Shown: piece by piece, positions 33,191-44,210 of the stretch
Layout: every line of letters begins with the position of its first letter
Numbering within the stretch: position 1 is the stretch's first letter
Assembly (NCBI RefSeq): GCF_003672135.1
Contig: NC_039518.1
Coordinates: 5,892,136 to 5,956,135, forward strand
Direction of reading: 5' to 3'
From: Ooceraea biroi
Lineage: Eukaryota; Arthropoda; Insecta; Hymenoptera; Formicidae
Length of the DNA: 64,000 nucleotides
Translations under genes and position numbers: made by a program
The notes under the pieces: generated by a model
What the model saw: only the letters and a program-made list of their open reading frames with translations
Told to the model about the DNA's origin: nothing
The model's database searches: none

Positions 33191-34183
33191 TTGGGTTGGC
33201 CAAAAAGTAATTGCGTTTTTTTTATATAAATAAAAGGCGAATTTTTCATGGGAAACAAAAACTTTATGAAACAATATATTGTCCATTTTGTTTGATTATC
33301 TTTTGCCATTTTTCAGGCAACTTCATGATTCCGCGCTCAAAAAAGTTATCTTTTTCAGCAAAAAACAATTCCAACAACGATTTGATATCCTCATCAGCAG
33401 TAAGGTTTTACCATTCAAGGCGTTTTGCAAAGAACGAAACGAATGGTAATCTGATGGCGCCAGGTCTGGCGAATATGGTGGATGTGGTAACACATCCCAT
33501 CCAAGCTGCAACAATTTTTCACGAGTGACCAAACTTGTACGTGGTCTAGCGTTATCGTGGTGAAACACAACACCTTTGCGATTCACCAATTCTCGACGTT
33601 TCTGTTTGATGGCATCGTTTAATTTATCCAGTTGACGACAGTATACGTCTGAATTAATGGTTTGATTCCTTGCAAGCAGCTCAAAATACACAGTCCCACC
33701 AGACTGACAGCATAATCTTTCTTTGGTGAATATCTACTTTTCAAGTGCTTTCAGCAGGTTCATCACGCTTGCTCCACGATCTTTTTCGTTTGACGTTGTT
33801 GTAGACGATCGATTTTTCGTCGCCTGTTATCATCCGGTTCAAAAATCGATCATTTTCCTCACGTTTCAAACGAGAATCGCAGATGTCAATACGCTCAGTG
33901 AGATGAATTTCTTTGAGCTCATGTGGTACCCAAATATCGAGCTTGCTAATGTATCTAAGTCGTTTTAAATGGTTTTCAACACTCGATTTCGATATGTTAA
34001 GATTCTCAGCAATCTCTCGTGTCGTTAAACGCCGATTGGAATCGATCAGTGCCTTTAGTTTGTCATCATCAATTTCGATTGGCCTTCCTGAGCGTGGTGC
34101 ATCTTTCACATTAAAATCTCCAGATCGAAATTTAGTAAACCAATTTTGACACTGCCGCAGTTTTAAAGCATCTTCGCCATATA
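33191..34183 (-). mobile_element. Array C unit 7 (short)
   Basis: Resembles unit 3: the same CTTGCTCCACGATC stretch and GDEKS. It has a one-base loss in the AGTAAGG region near 33402 that shifts the frame. Confidence 0.8.
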
Positions 34184-35454
34184 TTGGGTTGGCCAAAAAG
34201 TAATTGCGTTTTTTTTATATAAATAAAAGACGAATGTTTCATGGGAAACAAAAACTTTATTAAACAATATATTGTCCATTTTGTTTGATTATCTATTGCC
34301 ATTTTTCAGGCAACTTCATGATTCCGCGCTCAAAAAAGTTATCTTTTTCAGCAAAAAACAATTCCAACAACGATTTGATATCCTCATCAGCAGTAAAGGT
34401 TTTACCATTCAAGGCGTTTTGCAAAGAACGAAACGAATGGTAATCTGATGGTGCCAGGTCTGGCGAATATGGTGGATGTGGTAACACATCCCATCCAAGC
34501 TGCAACAATTTTTCACGAGTGACCAAACTTGTACGTGGTCTAGCGTTATCGTGGTGAAACACAACACCTTTGCGATTCACCAATTCTCGACGTTTCTGTT
34601 TGATGGCATCGTTTAATTTATCCAGTTGACGACAGTATACGTCTGAATTAATGGTTTGATTCCTTGCAAGCAGCTCAAAATACACAGTCCCACCAGACTG
34701 ACAGCATAATCTTTCTTTGGTGAATATCTGCTTTTCAAGTGCTTTCAGCAGGTTCATCACGTGCTCCACGATCTTTTTCGTTTGACGTTGTTGTAGACGA
34801 TCCATTTTTCGTCGCCTGTTATCATCCGTTTCAAAAATCGATCATTTTCCTCACGTTTCAAAAGAGAATCGCAGATGTCAATACGCTCAGTGAGATGAAT
34901 TTCTTTGAGCTCATGTGGTACCCAAATATCGAGCTTGCTAATGTATCCAAGTCGTTTTAAATGGTTTTCAACACTCGATTTCGATACGTTAAGATTCTCA
35001 GCAATCTCTCGTGTCGTTAAACGCCGATTGGAATCGATCAGTGCCTTTAGTTTGTCATCATCAATTTCGATTGGCCTTCCTGAGCGTGGTGCATCTTTCA
35101 CATTAAAATTTGCAGATCGAAATTTAGTAAACCAATTTTGACACTGCCGCAGTTTTAAAGCATCTTCGCCATATACATCATATAACTTTTTATGAGCTTG
35201 CACAGCGTTTTTCCCTTTTCGGAAGTAATAAAACAAAATATGACGAAAATGTTCTTTTTGATTTTCCATTTTGAAATCGACGGCAAACAAACAATTGTTA
35301 ACGAAATCGTGTACTTTCTTTTTCTAAAACAAGCTTGAACTGTGAGTTGTTAACCTACATAATGAATTTGCGGTTTAGAACGAAGTTAGTTACATTTCAA
35401 GACATGTATGTCCATGTATTGGAAGAAAACGCAATTACTTTTTGGCCAACCCAA
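34184..35454 (-). mobile_element. Array C unit 8, complete mariner (1271 bp)
   Basis: The only unit with the left end. It contains the full 5' region, both terminal repeats and a disabled transposase. Borders TA at 35455-35456. Confidence 0.87.
34260..35269 (-). pseudogene. Mariner transposase of array C, several lesions
   Basis: The frame starts at ATG 35269 (MENQKEHFRHILFYYFRKG). The helix-turn-helix half, with YGEDALKLRQCQNWF and SGRP, is open through GDEKWIVYNNVKRKRSWS. Then come a frameshift at about 34757 and a shared 8-base loss that removes DLGI after VWW. The catalytic block HDNARPRTS and APSDYHSF is readable with 34 residues between the Asp residues, and a TAG replaces Lys in KLPEKWQK. 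At least three independent lesions make it inactive. Confidence 0.83.
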
Positions 35455-35456
35455 TA

Positions 35457-37533
35457 TTTTCGTTAATTATAATTTCGAGCGACTCGGACGATTAGTTAGT
35501 ACGGGACCGACCAAATATAGATCATTAAAACATCAGCCAGAGATCATTAAAATATTAATATATATAATGCAGAGATGATTCGATCAGACGCGGATCAAAA
35601 TTGAATCGATCGACCGTGGAAAATCGCAAAGTGATCCCTATCCGCGCACAAATTACACCAGCCCATAATCACCGTCTCGTAATTACGACCGACTAAAAAC
35701 TTCATGCTCACCATCGTTACGTTATTTCGAGGGGCGCGCGCAATTAATAACCGACACGACGACGACGGAAAATCGCAAAGTGTTCCCTGCGCGCGTAAAA
35801 ATTATGCGCGCACGTAATAACGATCGTCTGATAAGCGAGCCGACAAGCGCCGATTAAAAATCGAGCGAGCACTCGCGAAGCGCTCCGTGGAAAATCGTAA
35901 AATGCTTTCTCGATCCGGATCTCGACGTTTCTTCGACGCGTGGTTTCTTCGGTTGGCATGGCGGTCAGGACGTCGATTAACGGATCGTTGAGTGGCCGGC
36001 CACCGCTTTTCATCGGTCAATTTTAATTTCCGCGTATCGCCGCAGCCTGTAAGGAACCTATCATTATCCATTTCCGACGAGCGTCCGAGCGAGCGAGCGC
36101 TCGTTTCACGAACGTGCATTTCGCATCGCTCGTGCATTTTTCCTGACGGAAGTGCGTCTATCGATCGATCCTCTCACGTGACTCACGTAGATCCCAGATC
36201 ACGTTCCGCGATTACGAACGACAGGAAATACGATTGCGCCGGCAGAAGTTTTCTTGTCGGAACGACATTCGCAGATTAACTTTTTGAAAAAGAAAACGAG
36301 TCGAATACCTCTCGCTGGAATTCTTGCATAACCACTTGTGCCTCGTACTAATTTTTTCGAGGTGAATGATCTTGATCTAATGTTCTAAATATACATATAA
36401 AACGTACCTATGTCTTCTGTGTTACGTTTATGTCATCTCCTTACCCTCGATTTGTTTCTGCAGTTAGCGCGATTCCTCGCGCAAAGTGCTTTTCAATACT
36501 CTACTTTTCTTTGCTGGCCTAATGTTCTCGTGGAAGATAAATCAACGAAGCATTACTGCCTTTTTTCTATCTTGCTCAAACTCGAAGCAAAAATGGGATA
36601 TCGTTTTATGATACACCATCATTATGATTATCATTTATAAATCGAAATGTATTCTTTATAATACATCATTTTCTTAATTAGTTTGTGCGTAAGACGTACA
36701 GGAGCTAGATTGTTGGAACTAATTTCGGCTCACAGGGAAGCCTCACAAGAGATAATAACGCTAAACGTTCTACGAGCTTCCATTAACCGAGAGCGTAGAC
36801 TAAACATACGCGATCGCTGGTTCCTGTGTGTATCATTAACGCCGGCACCCTTTCGATGATAGAAGTCTTCCTACAGCGATTTTCGGCACAGCCTCTTTGC
36901 TCCTTTTATGCGATCCAGATGGATCCCGAAGTGGAAACGACGAAACGAGTTCTTACGCCGCGCCGCCAGCTTCTGGTGCGTGTTAACGTTGGCAGATGGT
37001 TCTTTCCAGGACCAGCGATCATAACTCGGAGCTTTCGTCTGGCCCTTCCGCGCAGCCTAATAGGAGCACGGACTTATTTATCAGCAACCACGGGGTGGCA
37101 CCAATTACTCGTCCGCTTCTCTCGTAACGGGGTGTCAACTTTCTCATTATAATCTCACAATTGCCGGTCGCGACCGTCCACTTCCGCTTATTTCCACGCC
37201 GGAGGATTTACATCAAACACGTGTGAGCATGATCGCGCGTTCGGATGCCTAATGAATAGCGGTCGGCGAAAGAGACTTTTCTTCTCGGAACAATTACGCG
37301 CGCGCAGGAAAATCCCCGGACGGATCGTTTCATAACGTTTCATACGTTTACCGTGCTATTCACAGGTGCATTTCCGGAAAGCAAACAGCCGTCAGCCACG
37401 AATTAGGCGAGCTCCACGGTAACAAGCGCCAGCGAGATTCGACGTGTCCAAGCCAAAATCAACATCGGGGAAACGGAGCGACTCCAGGGAATTCCTGAAA
37501 GCACGGCTCAATTGTTTCCCCGATGAGAATAAA
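35457..37533. other. No gene recognised (2.1 kb)
   Basis: CpG-rich in the first kilobase with a diverged tandem module (see 35616-35910), then mixed. The frames at 35802-36137 (-), 35992-36279 (+) and 36826-37152 (+) match nothing I know. Confidence 0.4.
35616..35910 (+). repeat. Diverged tandem module with a GGAAAATCG core
   Basis: The core GGAAAATCGCAAAGTG recurs at 35618 and 35767 and, as GGAAAATCGTAAAATG, at 35889 (spacing about 149 and 122 bp). Sequence after the first two cores also aligns (TCCCT, CGCGC, AAATTA, CGTCT), so this is an old tandem duplication rather than a single motif. Confidence 0.55.
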
Positions 37534-37535
37534 TA

Positions 37536-38733
37536 TTAGGAGTGTGATTTAGTTTTGAGGGTTTTGCAACAGATGGCTGTAGTGTCAGTTTGTTTCCGAT
37601 AACTGTTGTTTCTTACAGTGTTGACATTATCCATGACATTTAGTAGCATTATAGCAATAGATGCAATAACAGTCGTGTTTATATCATCGTAAAAATGCAA
37701 CTTCCGAAACAGCATTTTCGACGTGCGTTGCTTTTGTTTTTTAATCAAAAGAAAACTGCGGCTCACGGTTATAGAATTCTTGTGGAAACTTACGGTGATT
37801 CTGCCCCATCAATTAAGACGTGTGAAGGACAAAGAACGCTCGGGACAACCAAGAAAGCTTGAAAATGCAGATTTGCAAGCATTATTGCACGAAAATCCAA
37901 CACGATCCACTTCAGAACTTGCCAGAGCATTAAATGTTGATCGTACAACAGGTACCAAACATTTACATGAAATGGGAAAAATTCAGAAAGAAGGGAAATG
38001 GGTTCGACATCAATTATCGGAAAGTGCCAGTTGAACATTTGCATTTCGTTGATCGCCAGGCAAAAAAAGAAGAGTCTTTTGTCTCGGATTGTTACTGGGG
38101 ATGAAAAGTGGATCTATTTTGATAATCCGAAACGCAGAAAATCATGGGTGGATCCAGGCGAACCATCAACATCCACTCCGAGACGCAATATTCACGGTTC
38201 AAAAGTAATGCTCTGTATTTGGTGGGATAGTGTACTATGAGCTGTTAAATCCGCATGAGACTGTCACGGCTGATGGTTATCGACACCAATTGTACAAGTT
38301 GAAGCAAGCATTGGACCAAACACGACCACCAATTGCGAGTAAACGACGGAAAGTGATTCTTCTTCGTGACAACGCTCGACCTCGCGTTGCGTTATCAGTG
38401 AAACAAACACTATTAGAGCTTGAATGGGAAGTCTTACCGCACCCCGCGTATTCTCCGGACATTGCTCCATGCGATTATTATTTGTTCCGGTGGATGCAAC
38501 ACGCTTTAGAGGATACACACTTTGATAATTTCGAAGAAGTGCGAAAATTCGTCGACGAATGGATCGACTCAAAAGAAGAGTCATTTTCTCGTGGTGGAAT
38601 CCATCTCTTGCCAGAAAGATGGGAAAAAGTTATAGAAAAGGAAGGAAAATATTTTGATTAAGGTATTCATTATCATATTTAAATACATGCGTTTTTGAGC
38701 AAAAAAACCCTCAAAACTAAATCACACCCCTAA
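37536..38733 (+). mobile_element. Array D unit 1, both ends present (1198 bp)
   Basis: The only copy of the array with the left tip. It lacks the 12-bp insertion carried by unit 2. Short for a mariner because of internal losses in the transposase. Confidence 0.87.
37695..38661 (+). pseudogene. Mauritiana-subfamily transposase, multiply disabled
   Basis: Starts at ATG 37695 (MQLPKQHFRRALLLFFNQKK). After TYGDSAPSIKTCE about 45 bases are missing, the stretch that in this subfamily encodes the Trp-containing second part of the N-terminal domain, and the frame shifts. KERSGQPRKLENADLQALL and the helix-turn-helix TSELARALNVDRTT follow. There is a frameshift after QLSES, then SRIVTGDEKWIYFDNPKRRK, a small loss after CIWWD, and VTADGYRHQL, LRDNARPRVAL and APCDYYLF with 34 residues between the Asp residues. 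Three or more lesions; the HDN motif is RDN. Confidence 0.83.
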
Positions 38734-38735
38734 TA

Positions 38736-39800
38736 GTTTTGAGGGTGTTGCAACAGATGGCTGTAGTGTCAGTTTGTTCCAATAGCTGTTTCCGATAACT
38801 GTTGTTTCTTACAGTGTGACATTATCCATGACATTTAGTAGCATTATAGCAATAGATGCAATAACAGTCGTGTTTATATCATCGTAAAAATGCAACTTCC
38901 GAAACAGCATTTTCGACATGCGTTGCTTTTGTTTTTTAATCAAAAGAAAACTGCGGCTCACGGTTATAGAATTCTTGTGGAAACTTACGGTGATTCTGCC
39001 CCATCAATTAAGACGTGTGAAGGAAAAAGAACGCTCGGGACAACCAAGAAAGCTTGAAAATGCAGATTTGCAAGCATTATTGGACGAAAATCCAACACGA
39101 TCCACTTCAGAACTTGCCAGAGCATTAAATGTTGATCGTACAACAGGTACCAAACATTTACATGAAATGGGAAAAATTCAGAAAGAAGGGAAATGGGTTC
39201 GACATCAATTATCGGAAAGTGCCATTTGAACATTTGCATTTCGTTGATCGCCAGGCAAAAAAGAAGAGTCTTTTGTCTCGGATTGTTACTGGGGATGAAA
39301 AGTGGATCTATTTTGATAATCCGAAACGCAGAAAATCATGGGTGGATCCAGGCGAACCATCAACATCCACTCCGAGACGCAATATTCACGGTTCAAAAGT
39401 AATGCTCTGTATTTGGTGGGATAGTGTACTATGAGCTGTTAAATCCGCATGAGACTGTCACGGCTGATGGTTATCGACACCAATTGTACAAGTTGAAGCA
39501 AGCATTGGACCAAACACGACCACCAATTGCGAGTAAACGACGGAAAGTGATTCTTCTTCGTGACAACGCTCGACCTCGCGTTGCGTTGTCAGTGAAACGA
39601 ACACTATTAGAGCTTGAATGGGAAGTCTTACCGCACCCCGCGTATTCTCCGGACATTGCTCCATGCGATTATTATTTGTTCCGGTGGATGCAACACGCTT
39701 TAGAGGATACACACTTTGATAATTTCGAAGAAGTGCGAAAATTCGTCGTCGAATGGATCAACTGAAAAGAAGAGTCATTTTATCGTGGTGGAATCCATCT
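38736..39800 (+). mobile_element. Array D unit 2, starts at the left-end TA
   Basis: Begins GTTTTGAGGGTGTTGC directly after unit 1's right end and TA. It has a 12-bp insertion (CCAATAGCTGTT near 38784) shared, with one base different, by the equivalent units of array E. It runs to the CTTGCCAGA joint. The transposase remnant starts at ATG 38890 with the same lesions as unit 1. Confidence 0.83.
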
Positions 39801-40476
39801 CTTGCCAGAGCATTAAATGTTGATCGTACAACAGGTACCAAACATTTACATGAAATGGGAAAAATTCAGAAAGAAGGGAAATGGGTTCGACATCAATTAT
39901 CGGAAAGTGACATTTGAACATTTACAGTTCGTTGATCGCCAGGCAAAAAAAGAAGTCTTTTGTCTCGGATTGTTACTGGGGATGAAAAGTGGATCTATTT
40001 TGATAATCCGAAACGCAGAAAATCATGGGTGGATCCAGGCGAACCATCAACATCCACTCCGAGACGCAATATTCATGGTTCAAAAGTAATGCTCTGTATT
40101 TGGTGGGATAGTGTACTATGAGCTGTTAAATCCGCATGAGACTGTCACGGCTGATGGTTATCGACACCAATTGTACAAGTTGAAGCAAGCATTGGACCAA
40201 ACACGACCACCAATTGCGAGTAAACGACGGAAAGTGATTCTTCTTCGTGACAACGCTCGACCTCGCGTTGCGTTGTCAGTGAAACAAACACTATTAGAGC
40301 TTGAATGGCAAGTCTTACCGCACCACGCGTATTGCTCCATGCGATTATTATTTGTTCCGGTGGATGCAACACGCTTTAGAGGATACACACTTTGATAATT
40401 TCGAAGAAGTGCGAAAATTCGTCGTCGAATGGATCAACTGAAAAGAAGAGTCATTTTATCGTGGTGGAATCCATCT
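39801..40476 (+). mobile_element. Array D unit 3, internal 676-bp unit
   Basis: Starts at CTTGCCAGAGCATTAAATG (codons for LARALN) immediately after the 3' codons for LPE and ends at the same joint. It therefore spans only the central transposase region and has no transposon end. A small deletion removes the YSPDIAP segment (CACCACGCGTATTGCTCC). Confidence 0.82.
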
Positions 40477-41296
40477 CTTGCCAGAGCATTAAATGTTGAT
40501 CGTACAACAGGTACCAAACATTTACATGAAATGGGAAAAATTCAGAAAGAAGGGAAATGGGTTCGACATCAATTATCGGAAAGTGCCATTTGAACATTTG
40601 CATTTCGTTGATCGCCGGGCAAAAAAAGAAGAGTCTTTTGTCTCGGATTGTTACTGGGGATGAAAAGTGGATCTATTTTGATAATCCGAAACGCAGAAAA
40701 TCATGGGTGGATCCAGGCGAACCATTAACATCCACTCCGAGACTCAATATTCACGGTTCAAAAGTAATGCTCTGTATTTGGTGGGATAGTGTACTATGAG
40801 CTGTTAAATCCGCATGAGACTGTCATTGCTGATGGTTATCGACACCAATTGTACAAGTTGAAGCAAGCATTGGACCAAAAACGACCACCAATTGCGAGTA
40901 AACGACGGAAAGTGATTCTTCTTCGTGACAACGCTCGACCTCGCGTTGCGTTGTCAGTGAAACAAACACTATTAGAGCTTGAATGGGAAGTCTTACCGCA
41001 CCCCGCGTATTCTCCGGACAGTGCTCCATGCGATTATTATTTGTGCCGGTGGATGCAACACGCTTTAGAGGATACACACTTTGATAATTTCGAAGAAGTG
41101 CGAAAATTCGTCGTCGAATGGATCAACTGAAAAGAAAAGTGATTTTATCGTGGTGGAATCCATCTCTTGCCAGAAAGATGGGAAAAAGTTATAGAAAACG
41201 AAGGAAAATATTTTGATTAAGGTATTCATTCATTATCATATTTAAATGCATGCGTTTTTGAGCAAAAAAACCCTCAAAACTAAATCACACCCCTAA
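40477..41296 (+). mobile_element. Array D unit 4, joint to right end
   Basis: Starts at the CTTGCCAGA joint and continues through LPERWEKVIENEGKYFD (stop at 41218-41220) to the right end TTAGGGGTGTGATTTAG (inverted). The catalytic block reads RDNARPR and DSAPCDYY. Confidence 0.82.
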
Positions 41297-41298
41297 TA

Positions 41299-42321
41299 TT
41301 TGTTGGAACAACCGTGTGCAAGCCGTGGCCGCCTATGGTTATCCTAGAGCGCGTGTGCCATGAGTGCCACCGGCACGCAAAAAGTCATGGGATCGCGTCG
41401 CGCCATGAGGTACATGCGTGGCGGCAGGAAGGCGGGTGAAGGCGGTGACTTGAAAGAGGTTTTCCGTGAAAGGAGTGGTCCTGAGCAACTACCTTTTGTG
41501 TGGATCTTTGTCGGCAAGTCTCGGCGCGCTCGTAGCGAGCGCCGCTAGTCCATAATGGTCTCACCCCCCGCTAATTCTTGCCTTTGTGAATGAAAAATGC
41601 GAGATGGAGAAATGTAACGGGGACACGACGCAGCATACAGAACGTCTTCAATGAAAAATAGTTTTCAGCTCGAATTTCCATCCGGTAAGACGACTTTAAC
41701 AGAAAAAGAAAAACTTTCGCCTGCTAATGATGTTTGTCAAAGGATGTACTTTCGTAAATGACACGTGTTTTCGAAGATTTTCCTAATTTCTTTTCTTTTC
41801 TCTTAAATCTCAAAGCATAAGACTTTGCAGTTTCTTTGTTCGAAATTCTTCGAAAAATTGGTACAATAGTTGTTTTCTCCGTTAAAAATGGTTTTTTTCG
41901 GTATTCTAGAGATAGAGTTCAGGAATGCGATGTACGTTCCGAGTGACGCTCCAACTGTTTTTCGCAGTATTTTCACAATTTGAAAGACGTTTCGGCAACA
42001 CAATATCGCGGCCACGATGGGCGTAGTGACTCGGATCCGCGGGTCAGAAAATGCATGAAAAGTTAATTGAAACCGTCGCTTTTCACCGGCACATTGAATA
42101 AAAGCCGATTGTCCGCATGCCATACAGGGTGTTTTATTATGGGGGCAAGTTGGCGGGGGCTGGCGGAGCCGGGCACTTACCACCGTGAAAAAAGTCCTCG
42201 ACGATCGAGGCGTCGGGATGCCTCGGGAATATTCATCCGAGCGACGGCATGAAATCGAGGGGCGTGCAGCGGATACTTCACGGCTATACAGCGACGAGAG
42301 GAGTCGTGAAATCTATTAATT
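41299..42321. repeat. Segment P (first copy), no gene recognised
   Basis: The segment right of array D. A noisier copy with many single-base indels lies at 47455-48474. Open frames are short and match nothing I know. Confidence 0.8.
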
Positions 42322-44210
42322 CCGTTGAATATGTCGCTTTTTTACGCTCGCTGTTACGGCCGTTAGCGGGGTTTCCCCTTGCTTACCCGGAGTCGATTAC
42401 GTCGGCGTCACGTAATCAGCTTTCAGTATCTGCACTCGATTACGCGCGTGTAAAATCTCGCAAACGAGAGGTCACTCCTTCTGTTACTGAAACTTTTCAT
42501 TCTTTTGACTCTGCTATTAATATTTCTCGATTCTCGCATCACGCCGAGAGTTACGTTAAAACTCTCGCACCAGCCAGACTCTGACGATCGTGCAAAGTGC
42601 ACAATGAGAATTCAGCCCAAAGTCGCCGACTTTCCCGTACGATCGACTGAACTTGGACCTTCGAGCGTACCTTCCTTAGTTACGGCGAGACCAAGACTTG
42701 TTCAATTATCATAAAATTTCACGTATGTGCGTCGGCAGGAGAGCTCGCTACCGCGCTGCTGAATATCCGATCCGAGATACGCTTGCAACAAAAGTGTGCT
42801 CGGTGCAGGCAAAGAGCCGCAGGTCGAGCGAGTCAAATCGCCGGCCTGGCGACGGCACAAGTTTCGACCTGCGGCCGACATTCTCATTGGGTTTTCACGC
42901 GGCAGGCATCTTGGAAGATGCCGAGGCGAAGGTCAATACTTTCCGAGCTACTTAAGGCGTATGCCCCTGTTAGACAGTCGCGCGACCGGAGAACCGCATA
43001 GAGCTACGTCGCCACGACGAATCGAAGATTTCACGGAGACCGATGCGGCTTTTGCGAGGTGCTCCGCCCACGAGGCTACGTGCTGTCCTGCCTCTTACAA
43101 CGTGCCTTCGTTAAGGGTGGCCAGCTGCGCGGCGCGCACTGTTAAAAATAGCAGCCAGTGGAATTTTATTTAAATTTTCCGGGGTAGCAGCGTGCGAGGG
43201 TGAATGATTATATACGCGGTGCCACGTTTGATGTATTTGAACGTAATGTGACATGGTGTTTCGTCAAATAAAATGGAGTCCCGAGTGAATAAGAAGAATA
43301 CAATTTTATCAAGATTATTTAAGCAATAGCAAGAGTTTGCAACAATACAGAGACACGTAGTTAATAAAATGTTTTAAACTCATACAGAACGCACACATGT
43401 ACAATAGAAGCAAACGTTTTGTATGTATTGAAATAAAGCACGTTTGAGGAACGAGTGGACAGCTGACTTTCATCATCGAGTTCCCGAAGAACGGACTTCG
43501 AAACGGTGCAACGTGCGACATCGCAGATCCGCCTTCTCATTCTCTCGGGATTGCGGGAAATGCCGAAGATGGCAGATGACGAGCGACCTGATTAGATTCG
43601 GTGCCGCTCGAAAGGCGACGGCGATGCCCGGGACCGTCACGGATCTCAGATCGACATTCAGCCGATTTCCGCGCAGCTTGGTAACGGTGATTCCGCCACG
43701 TAAACAGGAGCGGCGCGATCGGAGTTGATTTAAGTCTCTTTCACGAGCGACTTCCTTCACGGCGAGTTCACTTGGATCGTTACCAGATGTGATTCGGCCG
43801 GATCTCATGATTCTCCACGGTTTTTCCGCAGGCAAGAGGCACAAACGTCTTTGTGCTGCGAACTCGCGCGTGCAATCCAGTCCGAGTATTGTGCAGGAGC
43901 GGTCAGCGGTCTCGTTTCGAGGAAGGTTTTCCTTTTTCCAAAAAATATATATATTAGGGGTGTGATTTAGTTTTGAGGGTTATTTTGCTCAAAAAAGCAT
44001 GTATTTAATTATGATAATGAATGAATACCTTAATCAAAATATTTTCCTTCGTTTTCTATAACTTTTTCCCGTCTTTCTGGCAAGAGATGACGATAAAATG
44101 ACTCTTCTTTTCAGTTGATCCATTCGTCGACGAATTTTCGCACTTCTTCGAAATGATCAAAGTGTGTATCCTCTAAAGCGTGTTGCATCCACCGGAACAA
44201 ATAATAATCG
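42322..44210. repeat. Segment Q (first copy), 1889 bp
   Basis: Contiguous with P. Repeated at 50843-52731 with a constant offset of 8521 and no net indel; every stretch I compared is identical. No gene recognised. Its last 257 bp (43954-44210) are the right end and C-terminal codons of a minus-strand array E mariner, cut off by unrelated noisy sequence. Confidence 0.85.

Larger units (their letters stand above)
27046..35454 (-). mobile_element. Mariner array C: eight head-to-tail units
   Basis: It is read on the minus strand from a complete copy at the right (34184-35454) to a right end at 27046. Ends start TTGGGTTGGCCAAAAAGTAA. TA flanks the block (27044-27045, 35455-35456). Six units start at the same internal TATA just before the codons for YGEDALK, lacking 279 bp. 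One (30010-31222) starts nearer the left end, lacking about 36 bp. Unit order is three short, one long, three short, one complete, and the two four-unit blocks resemble each other. No unit has an intact transposase. Confidence 0.9.
37536..41296 (+). mobile_element. Mauritiana-type mariner array D: four units
   Basis: Begins with a left end TTAGGAGTGTGATTTAGTTT after TA (37534-37535) and finishes with a right end before TA (41297-41298). Order: complete copy; copy starting at the internal TA 14 bp into the left end; an internal 676-bp unit; and a last unit running to the right end. Two kinds of joint occur: right end/TA/GTTTTGAGGG (38734-38735), and a 9-bp microhomology joint CTTGCCAGA (39801, 40477). 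The coding type is that of Mos1-like mariners (LPERWEKVIEKEGKYFD). Confidence 0.88.

Noticed and set aside
27604..35141. Repeated plus-strand frames of 65-85 codons across array C
   Set aside because: Antisense shadows of the minus-strand transposase; they recur only because the units recur.
38264..41077. Repeated minus-strand frames in array D, mirrored in array E
   Set aside because: Antisense of the conserved catalytic block of the transposase, open by codon bias only.
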